Shown here one piece after another: positions 8,111-14,725 of a DNA stretch of 64,000 nt. A program made the position numbers and the translations under genes. The notes under the pieces were generated by a model, which saw nothing but the letters and a program-made list of their open reading frames with translations, did not search any database and had not been told where the DNA came from. Numbering within the stretch: position 1 is the stretch's first letter; each line of letters opens with the position of its first letter. Source of the stretch: Chryseobacterium balustinum (GTDB lineage: Bacteria; Bacteroidota; Bacteroidia; Flavobacteriales; Weeksellaceae). The stretch is taken from the NCBI RefSeq assembly GCF_900168205.1, contig NZ_FUZE01000006.1:1-64000 (forward strand), written 5' to 3'.

Positions 8111-8692
8111 ATGTTTGACATTCTTATTTCTCATATTCAAAACAAAGTCAGTTTAACTGAAGAAGAAAAAACTGAACTACAGTCTTTTTTTTCGGTTAAA
8201 AAATTGAAGAAAAAACAATATTTGTTGCAGGAAGGCGATGTTTGTAAATGCCTTTCTTTTGTTAATAAAGGTTTGCTAAAGTCTTATTTTACTGATGAAA
8301 AAGGAGGTGAAAACATCAATATGTTTGCATTTGAAGGTTGGTGGATTTCAGATTTTAAGAGTTTTATCAATCAGGAAAAAGCGGTTTTGAATATCGATGC
8401 TGTTGAAGAAACAGAATTGCTCATGATCACTCTTGAAGATTATGATAAACTAATGCTGAAGATTCCAGTGATGGATCGTTACTTTAGGATTTTGTACCAA
8501 AATAGTTTGGTGACGAAAGATTATCGTTTAATAGCTTCAAACAGTTATACAGCTGAGGAAAAATATCTTCAGTTAGTTCAAAAAAATCCCGAAATGATCA
8601 AAAGAGTTCCACATAATCTGATTGCATCCTACCTTGGTTTGGCTCCGGAAACGATCAGCCGAATTCGTAAGAAAATTTTGTTGAAAGGTTAA
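8111..8692 (+). CDS. Crp/Fnr-family transcriptional regulator
   Basis: 193 residues: a cyclic-nucleotide-binding-type beta barrel (about 20-120, KKKQYLLQEGDVCKCLSFVNKG) and a C-terminal HTH (LIASYLGLAPETISRIRKKI, about 168-190). The ligand pocket lacks the canonical cAMP motif, so the signal is unknown. It is the last gene of the run starting at 4784. A TTGA-N6-TCAA site typical of Crp/Fnr operators lies just downstream at 8711, in front of the SDR gene. Confidence 0.9.
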   Translation: MFDILISHIQNKVSLTEEEKTELQSFFSVKKLKKKQYLLQEGDVCKCLSFVNKGLLKSYFTDEKGGENINMFAFEGWWISDFKSFINQEKAVLNIDAVEETELLMITLEDYDKLMLKIPVMDRYFRILYQNSLVTKDYRLIASNSYTAEEKYLQLVQKNPEMIKRVPHNLIASYLGLAPETISRIRKKILLKG

Positions 8693-8710
8693 TTCTTACT
8701 GAATGTAAAC

Positions 8711-8777
8711 TTGACTGAGGTCAACTGAAACTCATGATATAGATCAAGTATTTTCGCTGATCACCACCATAATTTTG
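8711..8777 (+). promoter_or_regulatory. SDR gene promoter with Crp/Fnr-type box
   Basis: TTGACTGAGGTCAA at 8711-8724 has the TTGA-N6-TCAA form of Crp/Fnr sites. TAATTTTG at 8770-8777 matches the TAnnTTTG -7 element. The box centre is about 65 bp upstream of the expected transcription start. GATCA and TGATC at about 8737 and 8758 form a second loose inverted repeat. Confidence 0.5.
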
Positions 8778-8795
8778 TAGAAGAAATTTTACATT

Positions 8796-9872
8796 ATGGA
8801 AAACAATAAAAATATTGCCTTAGTTGTCGGTGCAACTGGAATTACGGGAAGCAATCTCGCTCAGGAACTTATATCTCAAGGCTGGACAACTTACGGAATA
8901 TCCAGAAATACAAACAATAATATTGAAGGATTAATCCCGGTAAAAGCTGATTTACTAGACGTACAAAGTTTAGAAAAAGCATTAGGAAATATCTCTCCTA
9001 CTCACATTTTTTTCACAACCTGGATGCGAAATGATACAGAAGAAGAAAACATTCGTGTAAACAGCGCCTTAATTAGAAATCTGTTAAATGTTTTGTCTCC
9101 AAAAAAATCTGTAAAACATGTTGCTTTGGTTACAGGATTGAAGCATTATTTAGGACCATTCGAAGCCTATGCAAAAGAAGGAAAATTACCGGAAACTCCT
9201 TTAAGAGAAGAGCAACCTAGACTTCCGCTACCCAATTTTTATTATGCTCAGGAAGATGAGGTTTATGCAGCTTCTGAAAGAGATGGTTTTACCTGGAGCA
9301 TTCACAGACCGCATACTGTAATTGGGTATGCAGTAGGAAATGCGATGAATATGGGAACTACTTTGGCGGTTTATGCAAGTATTTGCAAAGAAACAGGCAG
9401 GAAATTTATCTGGCCGGGATCTTCTGCACAATGGAACGGAATTTCTGATGTGACAGACGCCAGAATTTTGGCGAAACAATTGGTTTGGGCATCAACTTCA
9501 GAAGAGGCTAAAAATAAAGCATTTAATATCTCGAACGGTGATGTGTTTCGCTGGAAATGGCTTTGGAAAAGACTTGCAGATTGGTTTGATATAGAAGCTG
9601 TCGGTTTCGAAAATGAAATTAAACCTCTAGAAAAAGAAATGCAAAACAATCATGAGATCTGGAAAACAATTGCTGAAAAATATGGTTTAAAAGAAAATAA
9701 TTTAGATCGTTTATCTTCAGCGTGGCATACCGATTTAGATTTAGGAAGACCTCTGGAAGTAATGACTGACATGAGCAACAGTAGAAAATCAGGTTTTCTG
9801 GAATATCAAAATACAGAAGAATCTTTTATTGATTTGTTTAAAAAATTAAAGGAAGAAAATCTGATTCCTTAG
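8796..9872 (+). CDS. SDR oxidoreductase, progesterone 5-beta-reductase-like (PRISE)
   Basis: 358 residues. The NAD(P)-binding Rossmann motif GATGITGSNLAQEL lies at about 13-26. TTWMRNDTEEENIRVNSALIRNLL and the catalytic region (GLKHYLGPFEAY, then a Tyr in NFYYAQED) match atypical short-chain reductases that reduce enones. Bacterial members accept varied activated alkenes; the natural substrate is unknown. A Crp/Fnr box lies upstream. Confidence 0.87.
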   Translation: MENNKNIALVVGATGITGSNLAQELISQGWTTYGISRNTNNNIEGLIPVKADLLDVQSLEKALGNISPTHIFFTTWMRNDTEEENIRVNSALIRNLLNVLSPKKSVKHVALVTGLKHYLGPFEAYAKEGKLPETPLREEQPRLPLPNFYYAQEDEVYAASERDGFTWSIHRPHTVIGYAVGNAMNMGTTLAVYASICKETGRKFIWPGSSAQWNGISDVTDARILAKQLVWASTSEEAKNKAFNISNGDVFRWKWLWKRLADWFDIEAVGFENEIKPLEKEMQNNHEIWKTIAEKYGLKENNLDRLSSAWHTDLDLGRPLEVMTDMSNSRKSGFLEYQNTEESFIDLFKKLKEENLIP

Positions 9873-9942
9873 TTCGTTAATATAAAAGAGTTGTTGTTAA
9901 GCAGCTCTTTTTTTTGATTAATAAAATTTGTTCCTTTGTAAA

Positions 9943-9961
9943 ACAGACCAATTGGTATTTT
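9943..9961. promoter_or_regulatory. TetR operator copy 1 (autoregulation)
   Basis: ACAGACCAATTGGTATTTT lies directly against the ATG of the TetR gene and contains the perfect palindrome ACCAATTGGT. It matches the palindrome at 10566-10585 at 15 of 19 positions, giving a shared core CAkACyAATTrGTATk. Confidence 0.65.
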
Positions 9962-10552
9962 ATGAAAAAATCGGAAGCAACACGCCAGAATATTCTTCAA
10001 AAAGCATTTGAACTAATCTACAGTCACGGATATCAAACGACCAGCGTTGACGAGATTATTGCAACGACTCAAGTGACAAAAGGAGCTTTCTATTATCACT
10101 TTAAAACGAAGGATGAAATGGGTTTGGCAATCATCAATGAACGAATGAAACCTACTTTTAAAAATACTTTTACTGAGCCTTTTCAAAGTGATGTAAATCC
10201 TTTAGATACAATTTATAATCTGATGTACCATTTACTGATAGAAAACGAAGATTTAAAGGTTGAATATGGTTGTCCGGCTTCCAATTTTACTCAGGAAATG
10301 GCTCCCTGGAATATTGAATTTACAAAAGCTTTAAACGAACTTTCTCTGGAATGGGAGAAAGCAATGATCAATGCGATTGAAAAGGGAAAAGAAAATGGTA
10401 CAATAAAATCGGAGGTTAATGCAAAAGAAGTTACTGTTTTTGTGATGTCGGGTTATTGGGGTGTTCGGAATTTAGGGAAATTAGAAAATTCTAAAGGAGT
10501 TTATCTTATTTATTTAAAAGGACTTAAATCTTATTTTAATAGTCTGGAATAA
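9962..10552 (+). CDS. TetR/AcrR-family transcriptional regulator
   Basis: 196 residues from the ATG at 9962; an upstream in-frame TTG would add residues encoded by the operator and is rejected. The N-terminal HTH is clear: TRQNILQKAFELIYSHGYQT, then VDEIIATTQVTKGAFYYHFK. The C-terminal ligand domain (YGCPASNFTQEM) resembles repressors that sense small electrophiles or drugs. Operator-like palindromes sit before its own start and before the next gene, so it probably represses both. Confidence 0.93.
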   Translation: MKKSEATRQNILQKAFELIYSHGYQTTSVDEIIATTQVTKGAFYYHFKTKDEMGLAIINERMKPTFKNTFTEPFQSDVNPLDTIYNLMYHLLIENEDLKVEYGCPASNFTQEMAPWNIEFTKALNELSLEWEKAMINAIEKGKENGTIKSEVNAKEVTVFVMSGYWGVRNLGKLENSKGVYLIYLKGLKSYFNSLE

Positions 10553-10562
10553 TTTTTTCTTA

Positions 10563-10600
10563 AAAAACATACTAATTAGTATGTTTTTATTTTATCTTTG
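10563..10600 (+). promoter_or_regulatory. TetR operator copy 2 with promoter of the membrane-protein pair
   Basis: A perfect 26-bp palindrome spans 10563-10588, with core AACATACTAATTAGTATGTT. TATCTTTG at 10593-10600 matches the -7 element, so the palindrome covers the -33 region, an ideal place for repression. Its T run could also end tetR transcription. The core matches the copy at 9943. Confidence 0.65.
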
Positions 10601-10622
10601 TCATGTTGATAAAAATTTGATA

Positions 10623-11081
10623 ATGTACCAGGCACTTACATTTCTGCATTCCACTGTTCGATGGCTAGTTTTACTGAGTTTATTATACTCAATTTTCAGA
10701 GCTTATAAAGGTTATTTTTCGAATAAAGAATTTACAAAGGCAGATAACTCCATAAGACATTGGACGGCAACAATTGCTCATGTTCAATTGGTTTTAGGAA
10801 TTATTTTATATTCTCAAAGCCCGATTATCAAATATTTTTGGAAGAATTTCAATGAAGCTAAAGAATCATTTGATCTTTTATTTTTTGGAATGATTCACAT
10901 TTTTTTAATGCTGTTTTCGATTATTTTAATTACAATTGGTTCAGCCGTTTCCAAGAGAAAAACAACTGATAAAGAGAAGTTTAAAATAATGTTGATCTAT
11001 TTTATCATTGCTTTACTTATTATTTTTATTGCTATTCCTTGGTCCTTTTCTCCACTTGCAAACAGACCTTATTTCAGATAA
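10623..11081 (+). CDS. Four-helix membrane protein, function unknown
   Basis: 152 residues from the ATG at 10623, downstream of the promoter; an upstream in-frame ATG at 10581 lies inside the operator. Four hydrophobic segments are visible (RWLVLLSLLYSIF, HVQLVLGIILYS, LLFFGMIHIFLMLF, LIYFIIALLIIFIA), with His residues in helices 1-3 that could bind haem. This is perhaps why similar proteins are often labelled cytochrome b-like. It is likely co-transcribed with the next gene, 2 bp away, under TetR control. Confidence 0.65.
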   Translation: MYQALTFLHSTVRWLVLLSLLYSIFRAYKGYFSNKEFTKADNSIRHWTATIAHVQLVLGIILYSQSPIIKYFWKNFNEAKESFDLLFFGMIHIFLMLFSIILITIGSAVSKRKTTDKEKFKIMLIYFIIALLIIFIAIPWSFSPLANRPYFR

Positions 11082-11083
11082 TT

Positions 11084-11386
11084 ATGATTCATTTATTTAA
11101 AACTAAAATCGGACGTTTAAGAATTATCGCAATTCTTGAAGGAATTTCATTATTAACCTTAGTATTCATCGCAGTTCCTCTAAAATATGGATTAGATAAT
11201 CCTGCATTTGTAAAAATGATGGGACCAATTCACGGCACATTATTTCTGCTTTTTCTATTTAATACATTAAGTGTTGGTGCCGAGCAAAACTGGAAGTTTA
11301 AAGAAATAACCTGGAAGGTATTGTTGGCATGCGTTATTCCGTTTGGAACATTCTATATTGACTATAAAATTTTAAGCAGATTATGA
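11084..11386 (+). CDS. DUF3817 integral membrane protein
   Basis: 100 residues from the ATG at 11084, 2 bp after the previous stop. The pattern RLRIIAILEGISLLTLVFIAVPLKY, then a His in GPIHGTLFLLFLF, is typical of DUF3817 (three transmembrane helices, function unknown). Translation is probably coupled to the upstream membrane protein. Confidence 0.8.
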   Translation: MIHLFKTKIGRLRIIAILEGISLLTLVFIAVPLKYGLDNPAFVKMMGPIHGTLFLLFLFNTLSVGAEQNWKFKEITWKVLLACVIPFGTFYIDYKILSRL

Positions 11387-11642
11387 AATCATCTCGATTG
11401 GAAATACAAAAGCTAATGGAAAAGAATTTGAAACCGGACATATTGTTGGTTCGCAGAATATTTCTTTAGGAACAATCCGTGAAAGATATGTAGAACTTGC
11501 TCCCGATACAACATATATCACAGTTTGTTCGCACGGTTTAAGAAGCGTAAAAGCAGAACATATTTTAAAAGAAAAAGGCTTAAAAAAAGTTTATAACGGC
11601 GGTGCATGGAGCGATTTGCAGAAAAGTCTTGAAAAGAAATAA
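11376..11642 (+). pseudogene. Rhodanese-domain remnant lacking its N-terminus
   Basis: The frame downstream of a TAA at 11373 encodes GKEFETGHIVGSQNISLGTI, then ITVCSHGLRSVKA and KVYNGGAWSDL, and ends at 11642. This is the C-terminal two thirds of a single-domain rhodanese, including the active-site Cys in VCSHGLRS. There is no ATG, GTG or TTG start and no N-terminal beta-alpha unit (the LIDVRE block). It overlaps the end of the DUF3817 gene by 11 bp. It looks like a gene truncated by deletion. Confidence 0.7.
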
Positions 11643-11689
11643 TTTGGTTAGGTTTTTGAATATTCAGAAATACACTAATCATCACACTT

Positions 11690-12709
11690 TTGAAACTCAT
11701 CACATTTACAAACAAAGGTATTTACTGTCCGCAGGGAAAATTTTATATTGATCCTTGGCGACCTGTTGATTTTGCGGTCATCACTCACGGACACGCCGAT
11801 CACGCTCGTTGGGGAATGAAAAAATATCTTTGCCATCATTTTACAAAACCCATTTTACATCAAAGAATTTCTCCGGATATTGAATGTCAGACTTTGCAGT
11901 ATGGTGAAGTTTTGGATATCAATGGCGTTAAACTTTCGCTTCATCCGGCTGGGCATATTATTGGTTCGGCACAGATTCGTCTTGAATATAAAGGTTATGT
12001 AACTGTAGTTTCAGGAGATTATAAAATTCAGGATGATGGTTTGAGCACTCCTTTTGAAGTGGTAAAATGTAATGAATTCGTTACTGAAAGTACATTCGGA
12101 CTTCCGATTTACAACTGGTTGGAAGTTCCCGATTTAAATAAGAGACTTCAAAATTGGGTTCTCAGAAATCAGGAGAATGAAAAAACATCTGTATTCATCG
12201 GATATTCTTTGGGTAAAGCGCAAAGAATTATGAAAGCCGTGGAAGGAATGGGAAAAATCCACGTCCACTACTCGATCGGAAAATTGAATAAAGCCTTTGA
12301 AGAAGTAGGAATCGTACTTCCAGATTATGAAGTTCCTGATTTTAGGGAAAGTATCAAGCACGTTCAAGGTGACATTGTGATTGTTCCGCCGGCTTTATTA
12401 GATAGTAATGTGATTAAGAAAATTCCTGACGCTGCAACGGCAATTTGTTCAGGATGGATGCAGGTTCGCGGCGCCAGAAGATGGCGAAGTATGGACGCTG
12501 GTTTTCCAATGAGCGACCACGCTGATTGGAAAGGTCTTTTACAGGCAATAAAAGCTACCGAAGCCGAAATCGTTCACGTTACACACGGACAAACCGAAGT
12601 TTTTTCAAAATATTTAAACGAAATCGGAATTAAATCTGATGTGGTGGAAACTTTGTATGGAGATGATGATGAAGAAGTAGAAAAAGAGAAAACAATTATT
12701 GAAAATTGA
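11690..12709 (+). CDS. Ligase-associated DNA exonuclease (MBL fold)
   Basis: 339 residues from a TTG start at 11690. This is a metallo-beta-lactamase/beta-CASP nuclease of the ligase-associated type, which processes DNA ends for repair together with the ligase and helicase encoded next to it. The metal motif HGHADH is at 33-38, HPAGHIIGSAQI follows, and FPMSDHADW and HVTHGQTE give the distal His residues. It is the first of four repair genes; 252 bp of repeat-rich DNA separates it from the ligase. Confidence 0.92.
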   Translation: MKLITFTNKGIYCPQGKFYIDPWRPVDFAVITHGHADHARWGMKKYLCHHFTKPILHQRISPDIECQTLQYGEVLDINGVKLSLHPAGHIIGSAQIRLEYKGYVTVVSGDYKIQDDGLSTPFEVVKCNEFVTESTFGLPIYNWLEVPDLNKRLQNWVLRNQENEKTSVFIGYSLGKAQRIMKAVEGMGKIHVHYSIGKLNKAFEEVGIVLPDYEVPDFRESIKHVQGDIVIVPPALLDSNVIKKIPDAATAICSGWMQVRGARRWRSMDAGFPMSDHADWKGLLQAIKATEAEIVHVTHGQTEVFSKYLNEIGIKSDVVETLYGDDDEEVEKEKTIIEN

Positions 12710-12733
12710 ACTTTCAAGGTTTTTGGATCTGAA

Positions 12734-12880
12734 GGCTTCATAGAAGCCAACTGTTAATAGCAGATATTAATAACCAAGAGATATAGCTCCGTAGGAGCGA
12801 CCTGTTAATTACGGATTGCTAAGGGTCAAATAATCGCAGCCCGACTTGAGTGTAAATCCTTTTTTTGCTAAGTACAAATT
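12734..12880. repeat. Dispersed palindromic repeats between exonuclease and ligase genes
   Basis: Two related short hairpins, GGCTTCATAGAAGCC (12734-12748) and GCTCCGTAGGAGC (12786-12798), are each followed by a CTGTTAAT motif, so they look like degenerate copies of one unit. Next comes GCAGCCCGACTTGAGTG (12837-12853) and a T-rich stretch TTTTTTTGCTAAG. The AGCCCGAC segment recurs at 42843 (minus strand) and 46912. No gene is evident. Confidence 0.6.
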
Positions 12881-12961
12881 TTGATTATATCTGAAAACGT
12901 TTTGCAAAAAAAGATTGGGAACGGAAGGCGAATTAAGCTGCCCAAAAAAACAAAATTTAGA

Positions 12962-14542
12962 ATGAAAAATTTCGCAGAACTCATCAACGCTCTCGAAAGC
13001 ACCAATAAAACCAATGCTAAAATCGATGCTATCATCGATTATTTGGAACGAGCTCCAGATGATGATAAATTGTGGTTCATCGCTTTGTTTACGGGCAAAA
13101 GACCCAAGCGAAATGTCAACACCAATTTTATGAAAGAATGGGCGTTGGAAATTACACAATTACCGTTTTGGCTATTTCAGGAAAGCTATTCATCGGTTGG
13201 AGATCTAGGCGAAACGCTATCGTTAATTCTTCCGCCTCCAACCGAAAAAATTGAAAAAACGTTGTCTGAATGGATGCGTGAAATTATCGGCTTAAAAAAT
13301 AAAATGGATGTTGAAAAGAAAGAATTCGTTCTTAATTCGTGGAACGGATTGGATTATACTGAGCGTTTGATTTTCAATAAATTATTAGGCGGAAGTTTCA
13401 GAATTGGTGTTTCGTCAAAAACATTGATAAATTCTTTGACAAAATTTTCCGGACAGGAAGCAAGCACTTTAATGCATAGTTTGATGGGAAAATGGCAGCC
13501 TGATGAAATCTCCTTTAAAGAATTGATTTCTGCTGAAAATATTAATCCTGATAATTCAAAACCCTACCCTTTTTGTCTTGCATATCCTTTGGAAAAAGAT
13601 TTGGAAGATTTGGGAAAACCTGAAGATTGGCTCATCGAATATAAATGGGACGGAATTCGTGGACAAATCATCAAAAGAAATGATGAAGTCTTTATTTGGT
13701 CTCGTGGTGAAGAATTGGTAACCGAGCAGTTTCCTGAAATTGCGGATACCGTAAAAGCGATGAGAGGTAATTTTGTAATTGATGGAGAAATACTTGCGGT
13801 AAAGGAAGGGAATGTTTTAAATTTTAATGAATTACAAAAAAGATTAAACCGTAAAACGTTAACAAAAAAAATGCTCGCAGAAATTCCGATTGAAGTTTTT
13901 GCATATGATATTTTAGAACTCGAAGGAACTGATTTGCGGGAAAAACCAATCTCAGCAAGAAGAGCAATGTTGGAAGAATTGTTGTTAAATGAAGCCCCAG
14001 AAAACATAAAAATTTCTCAGGCAATCAGTTTTGAAGACTGGAATCAATTAGATTTAATAAGAGAAAATTCCAGAGAAATTAACAGTGAAGGCTTGATGCT
14101 GAAACAGAAAAATTCACATTATCATTCAGGACGAAAAAAAGGTGATTGGTGGAAATGGAAAATCAATCCGATGACAATTGATGCAGTTCTTATTTATGCT
14201 CAAAAAGGAAGCGGAAGACGAAGTGCTTACTACACCGATTACAGTTTTGCCGTAAAAAACGGAGATAAATTGGTCACGATTGCCAAAGCCTATTCCGGAT
14301 TGACCGACAAAGAAATTATGGAAGTCAGCAAGTTTGTGAATAAAAATGCTATTGAGAAATTTGGTCCGGTTCGTACCGTGAAAGCTGAATTGGTCTTTGA
14401 GATTGCTTTTGAAGGAATTGGTTTCAGCAATCGTCATAAAAGTGGTGTCGCATTACGTTTCCCAAGGATTCTAAGATGGCGAAAAGATAAAACCGTTGAC
14501 GAAATTGATGATATTGAAGAGATTAAAAAACTGATACAATAA
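12962..14542 (+). CDS. ATP-dependent DNA ligase (repair cassette)
   Basis: 526 residues from the ATG at 12962, where the family's N-terminus MKNFAELINALESTNKTNAK begins; an upstream in-frame start is in repeat DNA. The N-terminal helical DNA-binding domain spans about 1-190. The adenylation domain holds the nucleotidyl Lys228 in EYKWDGIRGQ, with further motifs (FVIDGEILA, SEGLMLK) following, and the OB-fold lies at about 420-520 (GDWWKWK at its border). It seals nicks with ATP, unlike the replicative NAD-dependent LigA. It is part of the exonuclease-ligase-helicase-PdeM set. Confidence 0.94.
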   Translation: MKNFAELINALESTNKTNAKIDAIIDYLERAPDDDKLWFIALFTGKRPKRNVNTNFMKEWALEITQLPFWLFQESYSSVGDLGETLSLILPPPTEKIEKTLSEWMREIIGLKNKMDVEKKEFVLNSWNGLDYTERLIFNKLLGGSFRIGVSSKTLINSLTKFSGQEASTLMHSLMGKWQPDEISFKELISAENINPDNSKPYPFCLAYPLEKDLEDLGKPEDWLIEYKWDGIRGQIIKRNDEVFIWSRGEELVTEQFPEIADTVKAMRGNFVIDGEILAVKEGNVLNFNELQKRLNRKTLTKKMLAEIPIEVFAYDILELEGTDLREKPISARRAMLEELLLNEAPENIKISQAISFEDWNQLDLIRENSREINSEGLMLKQKNSHYHSGRKKGDWWKWKINPMTIDAVLIYAQKGSGRRSAYYTDYSFAVKNGDKLVTIAKAYSGLTDKEIMEVSKFVNKNAIEKFGPVRTVKAELVFEIAFEGIGFSNRHKSGVALRFPRILRWRKDKTVDEIDDIEEIKKLIQ

Positions 14543-14598
14543 AGTGTTTAACGCAATGGTCGCAAGGTTTTTATTTAAATTTTTGAAAACATTTCTTA

Positions 14599-14664
14599 TT
14601 CGCAAGGGCACTGCGTTCAGCAAATGATAGCAAATTTCTTAGCTGAGTGAAACGCCTTTGCGAA
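14599..14664. repeat. Imperfect inverted repeat between ligase and helicase genes
   Basis: TTCGCAAGGGCACTGCGTTC (from 14599) pairs imperfectly with GTGAAACGCCTTTGCGAA (ending at 14664), with arms of about 23 bp and a 20-bp loop. Related TTTGCG-containing text flanks it at 14690. It resembles the dispersed intergenic repeats common in flavobacteria; no gene fits here. Confidence 0.5.
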
Positions 14665-14725
14665 CGAAAAACATGCAAGAGAATGTCAAAAAAACTTTGC
14701 GTTTAAAAATAACAATTAACAAAAT

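Noticed and set aside
9914..9961. TTG start for the TetR gene
   Set aside because: It would translate the operator palindrome; the ATG at 9962 matches the family start.
13564..14007. 147-residue open frame antisense to the DNA ligase
   Set aside because: Ser-rich shadow of a conserved coding region.
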